NCBI RefSeq assembly: GCF_024169655.1
Contig: NZ_JALJWV010000001.1
Span: 687,001 to 751,000, forward strand
DNA length: 64,000 nt
Source of the DNA: Pseudomonas marginalis
Lineage (GTDB): Bacteria > Pseudomonadota > Gammaproteobacteria > Pseudomonadales > Pseudomonadaceae
Reading direction: 5' to 3'
Positions 24,059 to 32,628 of the stretch are shown piece after piece. How positions within the stretch are numbered: the stretch's first letter is position 1; each line of letters begins with the position of its first letter. The translations under genes were made by a program, and so were the position numbers. Under the pieces are notes generated by a model. That model had not been told where the DNA came from. It did no database searches and worked only from the letters and a program-made list of their open reading frames with translations.

Positions 24059-24298
24059 TCAGGACGTGCGGGGCATGCAGTCGATGGAGCGGTCGACCAC
24101 GGTTTTGGCCATTTCCAGCAGGTGCCACACGGCGTGGATTTTGGCGCGGTCGTGGGGGGGCAGGTGGTCGCCGCAGTCCAGCACGGTGGCCGAGGCGCTG
24201 TGGATCAGGTGGGCGATGTAGAGCTGGGCGTCTTCGAAGCTGAGGTGTTCGTTGACGGCGAGGCAGTCGATGGGCGGATCGGGGAGTGCTTTGGTCAT
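24059..24298 (-). CDS. DUF3077-like small protein behind a C4 leader
   Basis: This 79-residue protein has the pattern LSFEDAQLYIAHLIHSASATVLD...IHAVWHLLEMAKTVVDRSIDC, two helices as in DUF3077 and related Pseudomonas small proteins. Its ATG at 24298 follows AGGAG in the message, and that ribosome site lies in the pairing region of the C4-type RNA at 24350-24427. It is outside the island, on the far side of the tRNA, so it may be chromosomal or the relic of another element. Function unknown. Confidence 0.7.
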   Translation of the reverse strand: MTKALPDPPIDCLAVNEHLSFEDAQLYIAHLIHSASATVLDCGDHLPPHDRAKIHAVWHLLEMAKTVVDRSIDCMPRTS

Positions 24299-24349
24299 GG
24301 TGTAACTCCTATTGAACGAGAGAGCGACCCCCCACGCTGCTAAACGAGG

Positions 24350-24427
24350 GGTGGTAGCTGTACGCGGGTTAGCAGACCGGTCAATAGGAAAACCAGCGCA
24401 CCCGAAGGTGCCCCACGCACAGCCACC
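24350..24427 (-). ncRNA. Second C4-type antisense RNA
   Basis: This has the same architecture as 20928-21004: terminal pairing GGUGGCUGU with ACAGCUACC, an inner hairpin GCACC-UUCG-GGUGC, and two antisense words. CCUAUUGA (24381-24388) and CUGCUAA (24369-24375) each match one upstream copy (24453-24459, 24466-24472) and one downstream copy near the gene start (24308-24315, 24337-24343). All pairing segments differ from the first RNA, but the complementarity is kept on every side. These are compensatory changes that support real base pairing and separate specificity. Confidence 0.83.
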
Positions 24428-24707
24428 ATAAGCGGTGACATGAACCGTGCGTCTATTGAAACGGGCTGCTAAACCCGATCACTGATTCCAGTGACGGATC
24501 GAAGACTAGCCAGCGGTTTCCACAGGCACAAGGCGCCGGGGATTGTCTAGGAAACGTCCTTCAAATTAAAGCGATCCACCCTGCTGGCCTTTTACAAAGC
24601 ATGACCGCAACCTCGTTAGCTCCCTAACGGGATAGCCTTGCTGCGTGTAAAAGTGGCACATTGTCGCACCTGCACCTGTGCATTCCCCCGCTGTACGGAA
24701 CCCTCTT

Positions 24708-25904
24708 ATGGCTCTTGGCAATTCCCCCGCCGCCGGGCAAACCAGCCCGCTGGTCATGCGGATCATCGGCGCGGTGGCGCTGGCGCATTTGATCAATGAC
24801 TTGATCCAGTCAGTGCTGCCCTCGATCTATCCGATGCTCAAGGCCAGCTATGGCCTGACGTTCACCCAGGTCGGGCTGATTACCCTGACGTTCCAGCTCA
24901 CCGCTTCGCTGTTGCAGCCGTGGGTGGGTTATTACACCGATCGGCATCCCCAGCCGTTTCTGTTGCCGTGCGGGATGGTCTGCACCCTGGTGGGGATTGT
25001 GATGATGTCCCAGGTCGGCAGCTTCCCGCTGATTTTGCTGGCGGCGGCGTTGATCGGGATCGGTTCGTCGACCTTTCACCCGGAGGCGTCCCGCGTGGCG
25101 CGGCTGGCGTCGGGCGGGCGCTATGGCCTGGCACAGTCGACGTTCCAGGTCGGCGGCAACGCGGGCTCGGCGTTCGGCCCGTTGCTGGCGGCGGCGATCA
25201 TCATTCCGTTCGGCCAGGGCAATGTGGCCTGGTTCGGTCTGTTCGCGGTCTTTGCGCTGGTGCTGCTGTATGCGATCAGCCGTTGGTATCGCACGCACTT
25301 GAGCCTGTTCAAGCTCAAGGCCGGTCAGGCGGCGACCCATGGGCTGTCGAAGCAACGCGTGATGGCGGCGCTGGTGGTGCTGGGGCTGCTGGTGTTTTCC
25401 AAGTACTTCTACATGGCGAGCATCACCAGTTACTTCACGTTTTACCTGATCGAGAAGTTCGACCTGTCGGTGGCCAGTTCGCAGTTGCACCTGTTCCTGT
25501 TCCTCGGCGCGGTGGCGGCGGGGACGTTCTTTGGCGGGCCGATTGGCGACCGGATCGGGCGTAAGGCGGTGATCTGGTTTTCGATCCTTGGCGCGGCGCC
25601 GTTCACGTTGTTGATGCCCCATGTGGACCTGTTCTGGACCAGCGTGCTCAGCGTGATCATCGGCTTCGTGCTGGCCTCGGCGTTCTCGGCGATTGTGGTG
25701 TACGCGCAGGAGTTGGTGCCGGGCAATGTGGGAATGATCGCCGGGGTGTTCTTCGGGCTGATGTTCGGTTTTGGCGGGATCGGTGCGGCGCTGCTGGGGC
25801 ACCTGGCGGATAGTCGCGGCATCGAGTACGTGTACCGGCTATGCGCGTTCTTGCCGCTGTTCGGGCTGCTGGCGATCTTGCTGCCGCGCACGAAAAAGGT
25901 CTGA
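24708..25904 (+). CDS. Fosmidomycin-resistance type MFS efflux protein (Fsr-like)
   Basis: This ~398-residue major facilitator has about twelve hydrophobic helices. I take the ATG at 24708 (MALGNSPAAGQ); a start ten codons earlier is possible. Family marks are the first helix AHLINDLIQSVLPSIYPMLKASYGL, STFHPEASRVARLASGGRYGLAQS and GPIGDRIGRKAVIW, as in E. coli Fsr. It would export fosmidomycin-like or other small compounds in exchange for protons. It is a single gene; its promoter lies between it and the second C4 leader. Confidence 0.85.
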   Translation: MALGNSPAAGQTSPLVMRIIGAVALAHLINDLIQSVLPSIYPMLKASYGLTFTQVGLITLTFQLTASLLQPWVGYYTDRHPQPFLLPCGMVCTLVGIVMMSQVGSFPLILLAAALIGIGSSTFHPEASRVARLASGGRYGLAQSTFQVGGNAGSAFGPLLAAAIIIPFGQGNVAWFGLFAVFALVLLYAISRWYRTHLSLFKLKAGQAATHGLSKQRVMAALVVLGLLVFSKYFYMASITSYFTFYLIEKFDLSVASSQLHLFLFLGAVAAGTFFGGPIGDRIGRKAVIWFSILGAAPFTLLMPHVDLFWTSVLSVIIGFVLASAFSAIVVYAQELVPGNVGMIAGVFFGLMFGFGGIGAALLGHLADSRGIEYVYRLCAFLPLFGLLAILLPRTKKV

Positions 25905-25954
25905 TACGGTTGGGCAGATATCCCTCTCGCCCAACGGTTGCCAGCTAGGCTGGG

Positions 25955-26506
25955 CTACGGTTGCAACGGGGTGCGCGTGGCGCGCTTAAGGTGTTCGCGC
26001 GCCCGTGACAGGCGTGAGCGCACGGTGCCGATGGGGATGTCCAGTGCATCGGCGGTGTCTTGATAGCTGCCGTCGGTTTCCAGCGAGGCGTACAGCGTTT
26101 TACGCATCTCGGTGGGCAGGTCCTTGATGGCGACCAGGGTTTTTTCCAGGCGGCGGTTGACCTCGAATTCCCAATCCAGATTCTGGCTGTCTTCCTGGCC
26201 GTGCCACAGCGCTTCATCGAATTCGCAATGTACCGGTTTGGCGTACATGCGCCGGAAGTGGTTGCGGATCAGGTTCTGCGCAATGCCGCACATCCAGGTG
26301 CTAAGGGTTGCCTGGCCACTGAAACGCTCTCTGTTGCGCCAGGCCTCCAGGTACGTCAACTGCAGAATATCGTCCGCATCTTCCGGGTTGAGCACGCGCT
26401 TGTGTATGAAACGCCGGAGCTTCTTTTGCTGGTCGTCCGTCAGGTGGAGCATGAATTGAGGCGAGCCGCCAACAAGGTGAGCTAAAGCACCAATAGGGAT
26501 ATCCAT
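25955..26506 (-). CDS. rspL: ECF sigma factor HrpL/RspL, master activator of the T3SS
   Basis: This 183-residue ECF sigma factor has region 2 at about 25-95 (NPEDADDILQLTYLEAWRNRERF...STWMCGIAQNLIRNHFRR) and region 4 at about 120-175 (ALDIPIGTVRSRLSRAREHLKR). HrpL recognises hrp boxes (GGAACC-N15/16-CCACNNA), and such sites precede sctW and the pilin gene in this cluster. It is divergent from the sctW operon. Its own promoter has a sigma-54 site (26559-26577), so it should be switched on by the HrpR/S-like activator at 43164-44090, as in plant-associated pseudomonads. Confidence 0.9.
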   Translation of the reverse strand: MDIPIGALAHLVGGSPQFMLHLTDDQQKKLRRFIHKRVLNPEDADDILQLTYLEAWRNRERFSGQATLSTWMCGIAQNLIRNHFRRMYAKPVHCEFDEALWHGQEDSQNLDWEFEVNRRLEKTLVAIKDLPTEMRKTLYASLETDGSYQDTADALDIPIGTVRSRLSRAREHLKRATRTPLQP

Positions 26507-26558
26507 GATTTTTTCCTCAGGGTGGACGCGATCGAAATGGTTTCGACGGGAACCCCTT

Positions 26559-26577
26559 TTGCACCGGCTGTGCCAAC
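26559..26577 (-). promoter_or_regulatory. Sigma-54 promoter of rspL
   Basis: On the minus strand TTGGCACAGCCGGTGCAA matches TGGCAC-N5-TTGCA with one mismatch in the -12 box; the invariant GG (-24) and GC (-12) have correct 10 bp spacing. It lies about 55 bp upstream of the rspL start. Confidence 0.75.
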
Positions 26578-26709
26578 CAGAAAAAAATCACAAGACGTTG
26601 ATTTATATAAATAAATATTTTTTATTCAGAGAATTCTGTGCGGTTTTTTGCAAAAGCCCAGGCGGGTTTGTGCCGGTAATTTCAAAATACCGCAGAGGGG
26701 AAATTTGTT

Positions 26710-26738
26710 GGAACCGTAAAGCCTGCGTTTGCCACATA
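26710..26738 (+). promoter_or_regulatory. hrp box (HrpL promoter) of the sctW operon
   Basis: GGAACC, 16 bases, CCACATA: a perfect match to GGAACC-N16-CCACNNA, 31 bp before the sctW ATG. Confidence 0.92.
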
Positions 26739-26769
26739 GGGACACAAACTCTACGTCCTGGCCCGCCCC

Positions 26770-27828
26770 ATGAAAGTCGAATCGCTCAACGATGTGCAAC
26801 AGCTCCAACGCGTGGACCCACCCCGCGTCAGCCCTGACAAAACAGCGGCCACGGCGACAGGTTTCGATGACATTGCGCAGGTTTTCAATCAAGAGGTCGC
26901 GCTCAATAATCAGGCGCTGAGCCGGCGCTCGATGGGCCTGACGGTACCTGCCGTCGAGCAGCTCGTGCGGCTCTATGATCAGCTCGGCCATCCGGCCCAG
27001 GAGCCCCTCGCGTCAATGGCGCGCCGGGTGCGTTCGCAACTGGCGCACAACGTCAGCACGGACAAGTGGCTGGCGCTGACCGGCGGCGACTCGGCCCGCG
27101 CGTTCGTGGTGCTCAAGTATGTGGCAGCGCAAGCCGAGGCACACGCCACCGAGGTGGCCTTGGCGCAAGAGGCGATCGATCGGTTGCAGGTGCGCTACAG
27201 GGGCGAGATCCAGGCCGGCCTGAACATTGCCTCCGCGCTGGAGCAGGCCGCCGGCGACCCGCAAGAGCGCCAGGCCGTGCGAGGGCTGTATTACGCCAGT
27301 GTGGTCACGCGCCAATCCTTGGCAACGATGATGCAATCGTTGTTGGGCCTGTTCGGCGGTGACCGCTTCGCTGACGGCCTCAAAGTGATGCGCCGCGCCC
27401 TGGCCGATGACATCGCCGCGCATTCGCCCTCGGTGCCCACGGCGCGTTTGCGCACGTTGCTGCTGGGGCTGCAAAGCTGCGCTCAGTTGGGCGGGGTGTT
27501 AGCCAATTGCCAGGCATTGCTGGAGCGCCTGAGCACCGATGAGGATTCGGTGAGTCTGTTGCAGCGCCTGTTGGGATATACCTCCACGGGTGTCGATTCG
27601 GGCGAGGTCTTGCGCCTGGCCGAAGACCTCGGTGGCGAGCTGGCGAGCGGCCAACTGGTGTCCCTCAACGGCCTGTACCCGGTGATCCAGCGCCTGCCTC
27701 AGACCTTGTGGCGTGACAGCCGCGGGCGCCAGGAGGCCTTGCACAAATTCTTGTTGGTGATGGACGAGTTCACACGAGTGGAGCGGGGCAACACCCACAT
27801 TGCCAGCGAATTGAGGGGCAGCGCATGA
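26770..27828 (+). CDS. sctW: T3SS gatekeeper SctW (HrpJ/RspJ)
   Basis: This 352-residue soluble protein of the HrpJ/YopN family controls the order of secretion and is itself secreted in plant pathogens. It is mainly helical, with the family pattern RYRGEIQAGLNIASALEQA in the first third and a TyeA-like C-terminal half. It is the first gene of the long operon behind the hrp box and overlaps sctV by 4 bp. Identity rests on position and overall pattern, as the family is weakly conserved. Confidence 0.85.
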   Translation: MKVESLNDVQQLQRVDPPRVSPDKTAATATGFDDIAQVFNQEVALNNQALSRRSMGLTVPAVEQLVRLYDQLGHPAQEPLASMARRVRSQLAHNVSTDKWLALTGGDSARAFVVLKYVAAQAEAHATEVALAQEAIDRLQVRYRGEIQAGLNIASALEQAAGDPQERQAVRGLYYASVVTRQSLATMMQSLLGLFGGDRFADGLKVMRRALADDIAAHSPSVPTARLRTLLLGLQSCAQLGGVLANCQALLERLSTDEDSVSLLQRLLGYTSTGVDSGEVLRLAEDLGGELASGQLVSLNGLYPVIQRLPQTLWRDSRGRQEALHKFLLVMDEFTRVERGNTHIASELRGSA

Positions 27829-29918
27829 AGGTGCTGGCGACCATCAACGCTGTGCTGCTCAAGGTGGCGCGGCGTGCCGAAGTATTGGGCGCGGTGGTGG
27901 TCATGGCCATTGTGTTCATCTTCATCGTGCCGTTGCCGACCTGGCTGGTGGATATTCTGATTGCGCTGAATATCTGTATTTCCTGCCTGTTGATCGTGCT
28001 GGCGCTGTATTTGCCCGGGCCGTTGGCGTTCTCTTCCTTCCCCTCGATTTTGCTGCTGACCACCATGTTTCGTCTGGCGCTGTCGATTGCCACCACGCGT
28101 TTGATCCTGTTGGAGCAGGACGCGGGCGACATCGTGGAAGCGTTCGGCAACTTCGTGGTGGGCGGTAACCTGGCGGTGGGGCTGGTGATTTTCATGATCC
28201 TGACGCTCGTCAACTTCCTGGTGATTACCAAGGGCTCGGAGCGGGTGGCCGAAGTGGCGGCGCGCTTCAGTCTCGATGCGATGCCGGGCAAGCAGATGTC
28301 CATCGACAGCGACCTGCGTGCCGGTTTGATCGACGGCGGCCAGGCGCGTGACAAGCGTGAGCAGTTGGGTCGCGAGAGCCAGTTGTTCGGCGCAATGGAC
28401 GGCGCGATGAAGTTCGTTAAAGGCGATGCGATTGCCGGGCTGGTCATTGTGGTGATCAACCTGTTGGGCGGTTTTTCCACCGGGATGTTCCAGCACGGCA
28501 TGAGCGCTGGCGACTCGATGGCGTTGTATTCGGTGCTGACCATCGGTGACGGCCTGATTGCGCAAATTCCCGCGCTGCTGATCTCGCTGACCGCCGGCAT
28601 GATCATCACCCGTGCGGCGCCGGATGGGCGCAAGGGTGCCAATAACATGGGCGCGGAAATTGCCCGGCAGATGACCAGCGAACCCAAGAGCTGGATGATC
28701 GCGTCGGTGGGCATGCTGGCTTTTGCCGCCTTGCCTGGCATGCCTACGTTGGTATTCATCCTCATTTCGATGATGACGGGCAGCCTCGGTTATTACCTGG
28801 CGCGTCAACGCCAGCGCGAGGAAGAGCCGCAAGCGGAAGCCACCGATGTGGTTCGCCCTGAAGACAACGGCGAGGAAGATTTGCGCGGGTTCGATCCGTC
28901 GCGTCCCTACCTGTTGCAGTTTTCACCGGTTCTGCAAGGCTCCCCCGAGGTCACGGAACTCATCCACGGGATTCGCCAGGCGCGCAATGCGATGGTCGCC
29001 AACATTGGCCTGACGCTGCCGCCGTTCGAAGTCGAACTCGATGCTTCGCTGGCCGACGATGAGATGCGTTTTTGCGTCCACGAAGTGCCGATGATCAAGG
29101 CGTCGGTGGTCATGCTGGTGGCGGTGGAACGCAAGGCGCTGGCAGACGAGCCGGCCCACGCGGTGCAGGGGTTGGCCGAGCGCGACGAGCAGGACTGGCT
29201 GTGGCTGCCGCCCGACGATCCGCTGCTGGATGACCCGCAGTTGGAACGCTTCAGCGCGACCAGCCTGATCATCGACCGCATGAAGCAGGCCATGATGCTC
29301 AGCGGCCCGCAGTTTCTTGGGATTCAGGAGAGCAAGGCGATCCTCGGCTGGCTTGAGCACAACCAGCCGGAGCTGGTGCAGGAGCTGCAGCGGATCATGC
29401 CGCTGTCGCGCTTCTCGGCGGTGCTGCAGCGCCTCGCGGGTGAAGGTGTGCCGTTGCGTGCCGTGCGCCTGATCGTCGAGTCGTTGATCGAGTACGGCCA
29501 GCATGAACGTGAGCCGGACGCCTTGGCGGACTACGCGCGCATTGCGCTTAAATCGCAGATTTTCCACCAGTACAGCGAGGCGGACGGCCTGCATGCCTGG
29601 CTGTTGTCGCCGCAGACCGAAAACGTGCTGCGCGAGGCGCTGCGCCAGACCCAGACCGGGGTGTTCTTCGCCCTCGATAGCGACAGCGGCGCTTCGTTGG
29701 TCAACCTGCTTAACCAAGCGTTTTCCGTGCGGCCCAAAAGCAAGAGTGTGATGTTGGTGGCCCAGGACCTGCGCAGCCCCTTGCGCACGTTACTGATTGA
29801 AGAGTTCAGCCATGTGCCGGTGCTGTCGTTTGCTGAGCTGGGGAGCGCCTCCAAGGTCAAGGTGCTGGGGCGCTTTGACCTTGGCCAGGAAGAGCTGATG
29901 CGAGGAGCGGCGGCATGA
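27825..29918 (+). CDS. sctV: T3SS export gate protein SctV (HrcV/RscV)
   Basis: This 697-residue export apparatus protein forms the nonameric ring that guides substrates into the inner-membrane channel. The N-terminal third has about eight membrane helices with the FHIPEP-type loop (ARFSLDAMPGKQMSIDSDLRAGLID). The C-terminal ~350 residues form the cytoplasmic ring domain (SRPYLLQFSPVL..., ILGWLEHNQPELVQEL, LSRFSAVLQRLAGEGV). Length is normal for the family. The start overlaps sctW. Confidence 0.96.
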   Translation: MKVLATINAVLLKVARRAEVLGAVVVMAIVFIFIVPLPTWLVDILIALNICISCLLIVLALYLPGPLAFSSFPSILLLTTMFRLALSIATTRLILLEQDAGDIVEAFGNFVVGGNLAVGLVIFMILTLVNFLVITKGSERVAEVAARFSLDAMPGKQMSIDSDLRAGLIDGGQARDKREQLGRESQLFGAMDGAMKFVKGDAIAGLVIVVINLLGGFSTGMFQHGMSAGDSMALYSVLTIGDGLIAQIPALLISLTAGMIITRAAPDGRKGANNMGAEIARQMTSEPKSWMIASVGMLAFAALPGMPTLVFILISMMTGSLGYYLARQRQREEEPQAEATDVVRPEDNGEEDLRGFDPSRPYLLQFSPVLQGSPEVTELIHGIRQARNAMVANIGLTLPPFEVELDASLADDEMRFCVHEVPMIKASVVMLVAVERKALADEPAHAVQGLAERDEQDWLWLPPDDPLLDDPQLERFSATSLIIDRMKQAMMLSGPQFLGIQESKAILGWLEHNQPELVQELQRIMPLSRFSAVLQRLAGEGVPLRAVRLIVESLIEYGQHEREPDALADYARIALKSQIFHQYSEADGLHAWLLSPQTENVLREALRQTQTGVFFALDSDSGASLVNLLNQAFSVRPKSKSVMLVAQDLRSPLRTLLIEEFSHVPVLSFAELGSASKVKVLGRFDLGQEELMRGAAA

Positions 29919-29955
29919 GCGCAACCTATATAACCGCGCCGGGGAGGACGTGCTG

Positions 29956-30858
29956 ATGTTTGAGCTGCGCGTGCTGGAAGGTTTGAATCAGGGCGCTGCG
30001 TTGCCGTTGTTTGGCGAGCAGTGGAGCCTGGGTTGCCACGCTGACGCGGATCTGCTGCTGACCGACGCGGGAGTGGTCGAGTATCACGCGCAGTTGCGGC
30101 TGACCGACGGGTTCTGGTCGGTGCAGGCTGAAGCCGGGCTGTTGCAAAGCAGCAGCGGGCAGGCGCTGGCACAGATCGCCGACCTGGCGCTCAATACGCC
30201 GTTTTCGCTGGGCAGCATTCGCCTGTGCGTCGCCTTGGCCGATCAGCCTTGGCCCCGGGCAGCGGCCCCGCAGGCCCCCCCGGCAGCCGAGCCGCGCCGC
30301 GAGGTGCCGGCAACGCTGGTGTTGTCGGCCATCCCGCCGTTTCAGCAGAAGCGCCTGATCAGCCTGGTGCTGGCGTGCGCGGTCATCATCGTGGCGGTCG
30401 GCATGGCGTCCACCGGCGAGCATGAGGCCCAGGCATCGCTGATGCCCGTCGTGCCGCAAAAGCCCAACCTCGCTTCGCCGTTCGAGGTGCGCCAGCAGTT
30501 GCTCAAGATGCTCGGCGAGCGCGAGCTGGACCATCGGATCAGCTTGCAGGTGATCAATGGGCAGATCGCCCTCAATGGCGATGTGTCCCAGGAGGAGGTG
30601 GAGCTCGTCGCGCGCATGCTCAGCCGGTTTGGTGAACAGTTCGACACCGCCGTGCCGGTGATCAGCCGTGTGCGGGTGCGTGACAACGTCCTGCCGTTCA
30701 AGATTTTGCAGATCGTCGGCGGGCCGAGCGGCCATGTGGTGCTGGAACACGGCGATCGTTTGTTCGTCGGCGATGAAGTGGATGGCCTGCGGTTGGTGTT
30801 GATCGACAACAGCAAGGTGGTGTTCGACGGCACGCAACGCTTTGAGGTGAGCTGGTGA
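29956..30858 (+). CDS. sctD: T3SS inner-membrane ring protein SctD (HrpQ/RspQ)
   Basis: This 300-residue protein has an N-terminal FHA-like cytoplasmic domain (FELRVLEGLNQGAALPL...SLGCHADADLLL), one membrane helix at about 138-155 (ISLVLACAVIIVAVGMA) and a periplasmic part with ring-building modules. It forms the outer inner-membrane ring around SctJ. I chose the ATG at 29956, nine bases behind GGAGG; the GTG at 29950 is too close to it. It overlaps sctN by 4 bp. Confidence 0.87.
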   Translation: MFELRVLEGLNQGAALPLFGEQWSLGCHADADLLLTDAGVVEYHAQLRLTDGFWSVQAEAGLLQSSSGQALAQIADLALNTPFSLGSIRLCVALADQPWPRAAAPQAPPAAEPRREVPATLVLSAIPPFQQKRLISLVLACAVIIVAVGMASTGEHEAQASLMPVVPQKPNLASPFEVRQQLLKMLGERELDHRISLQVINGQIALNGDVSQEEVELVARMLSRFGEQFDTAVPVISRVRVRDNVLPFKILQIVGGPSGHVVLEHGDRLFVGDEVDGLRLVLIDNSKVVFDGTQRFEVSW

Positions 30859-32213
30859 GCGGCACGGTGCAGGAGCGTCTCGACGCGTGGCAATTGATTC
30901 AGTCCCAGGGGCTGGCCCGTTTTGCGCCGGTGTCGATGCGCGGTCGTATCCAGCGCGTCAACGGCATGCTGCTGCAGTGCCGGCTGCCACAGGCGCGTAT
31001 CGGTGATCTGTGCCAGGTCGAAAAGAACCCCGGCGATTACATGCTGGCCGAAATCATCGGGTTTGATCAGCAGGATGCGGTGCTCAGTGCCCTGGGCAAT
31101 CTGGAGGGCGTGCGCGTCGGCGCCGCCGTGGAGCGCCTGGGGGTGCCGCACCGGGTGCGGGTCAGTGATGAACTGTTGGGCCAGGTGCTGGATGGTTTTG
31201 GTCGCCCGATCGCAGGCGAGGGCCCGAGTGCGTTTGTCGAAGCGGATACGCCCGACGCGACTGCAGTGTTGTGCGAGGCGCCATTGCCCACGGAGCGCCC
31301 GCGCATCAGCCGCGCGTTGGCCACTGGCGTGCGCTCGATCGATGGTCTGCTGACGTTGGGCGAGGGTCAGCGCGTCGGGCTGTTTGCCGGCGCCGGTTGC
31401 GGCAAAACCACGTTGTTGGCCGAGATCGCCCGTAACGTGGAGTGCGATGTGATTGTGTTCGGCTTGATCGGTGAGCGGGGCCGTGAATTGCGCGAGTTCC
31501 TCGATCACGAACTGGATGACCAATTGCGCGCCAAGGCCGTGCTGGTGTGCGCCACGTCCGACCGCTCCAGCATGGAACGGGCGCGGGCCGCGTTCACGGC
31601 GACCGCACTGGCCGAAGGTTTCCGGCGCAAGGGCAAGCGCGTGTTGTTGCTGATCGACTCCTTGACCCGTTTCGCCAGGGCCCAGCGCGAAATCGGCCTG
31701 GCCGCTGGCGAACCCTTGGGCCGCGGTGGTTTGCCGCCCTCGGTGTACAGCTTGTTGCCGCGCTTGGTGGAGCGCGCCGGGTTAACGCGCGAAGGCGTGA
31801 TCACCGCGATCTACACCGTGCTGATCGAGCAGGACTCGATGAGCGATCCGGTGGCCGATGAAGTTCGTTCGCTGCTCGACGGCCATATCGTGCTGTCCCG
31901 CAAGCTGGCCGAGCGTGGCCACTACCCGGCGGTGGATGTGTTGGCCAGCCTTTCGCGAATTTTGAGCAACGTTGCCGAGCCTGGGCACATCCAGGCCGGT
32001 ACGGCGTTGCGTCGTCTGTTGTCGGCTTACCAGCAGATCGAGCTGATGCTCAAGTTGGGCGAGTACCAGCCCGGTAACGATGAGCTGACCGATCTGGCCG
32101 TGGACAGCCGCCAGGCGGTGGATGGTTTCTTGCGCCAGGACTTACGTGAGCCCTCGCCGATCGCCACGACCCTGGATCACTTGATGGAGCTGACTGCCTA
32201 TGTCCCTTTCTGA
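30855..32213 (+). CDS. sctN: T3SS ATPase SctN (HrcN/RscN)
   Basis: This 452-residue hexameric ATPase strips chaperones from and unfolds substrates at the base of the injectisome. It has an F1-beta-like fold with P-loop GLFAGAGCGKTTLL near 173-186, Walker B VLLLIDSLTRFARAQREI near 260-277 and the family segment LGRGGLPPSVYSLLPRLVERAG. The start is a GTG overlapping the sctD stop, and its 3' end overlaps sctO by 14 bp. Confidence 0.96.
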   Translation: MSGTVQERLDAWQLIQSQGLARFAPVSMRGRIQRVNGMLLQCRLPQARIGDLCQVEKNPGDYMLAEIIGFDQQDAVLSALGNLEGVRVGAAVERLGVPHRVRVSDELLGQVLDGFGRPIAGEGPSAFVEADTPDATAVLCEAPLPTERPRISRALATGVRSIDGLLTLGEGQRVGLFAGAGCGKTTLLAEIARNVECDVIVFGLIGERGRELREFLDHELDDQLRAKAVLVCATSDRSSMERARAAFTATALAEGFRRKGKRVLLLIDSLTRFARAQREIGLAAGEPLGRGGLPPSVYSLLPRLVERAGLTREGVITAIYTVLIEQDSMSDPVADEVRSLLDGHIVLSRKLAERGHYPAVDVLASLSRILSNVAEPGHIQAGTALRRLLSAYQQIELMLKLGEYQPGNDELTDLAVDSRQAVDGFLRQDLREPSPIATTLDHLMELTAYVPF

Positions 32214-32628
32214 AGTCTTGTCGGGTGAAATCGACACCTTGCGGCGTTTGCGTCGCTACCGCGCAGACCGCGCCGAACGTGCGCTGCGCGAGGCCAAGCG
32301 AGCGCAGCAAGCGCTGGTCGCGCATATCCAGCAGGCCCAGGCGACGCTTGAGCAAACGCGCCTGGAAGAGGCCCGACAATGCGCGCAGTTGTTGAGTGAA
32401 CACCAGGGGCAGGTGGTGACCTTCAAGGCGCTGAAAACCTGGAGCGCCAAGGAACACCACTTGTCGGCCGGCACCCGCCGCGAAGAAAGCCAGTTGAAGG
32501 ACCTGCAAGGGCAGCGCGAAGAGCAGGCGGCGCAGGTCGGCAGTGCGCAAAAACAGGTGACGTTGTGTCTGCGCCAGGTGGAAAAAATCCAGGAGCTCTC
32601 CCATTTGCTGACGCAGGAACCGCTATGA
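32200..32628 (+). CDS. sctO: T3SS stalk protein SctO (HrpO/RspO)
   Basis: This 142-residue coiled-coil protein resembles YscO/FliJ. Almost the whole length is a charged helix hairpin (LRRLRRYRADRAERALREAKRAQQALVAHIQQAQATLEQTRLEEA). It acts as the central stalk between SctN and SctV. The ATG lies 14 bp inside sctN, and its stop overlaps the sctP start. Confidence 0.85.
   Translation: MSLSEVLSGEIDTLRRLRRYRADRAERALREAKRAQQALVAHIQQAQATLEQTRLEEARQCAQLLSEHQGQVVTFKALKTWSAKEHHLSAGTRREESQLKDLQGQREEQAAQVGSAQKQVTLCLRQVEKIQELSHLLTQEPL

Noticed and set aside
24810-25802. Long minus-strand frame opposite the MFS gene
   Set aside because: Arg/Gln/His-rich shadow of a high-GC gene; the plus-strand frame has clear membrane helices and family motifs.
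27699-28832. Long minus-strand frame opposite sctV
   Set aside because: His/Arg/Gln-rich composition typical of antisense shadows; sctV on the plus strand is unambiguous.
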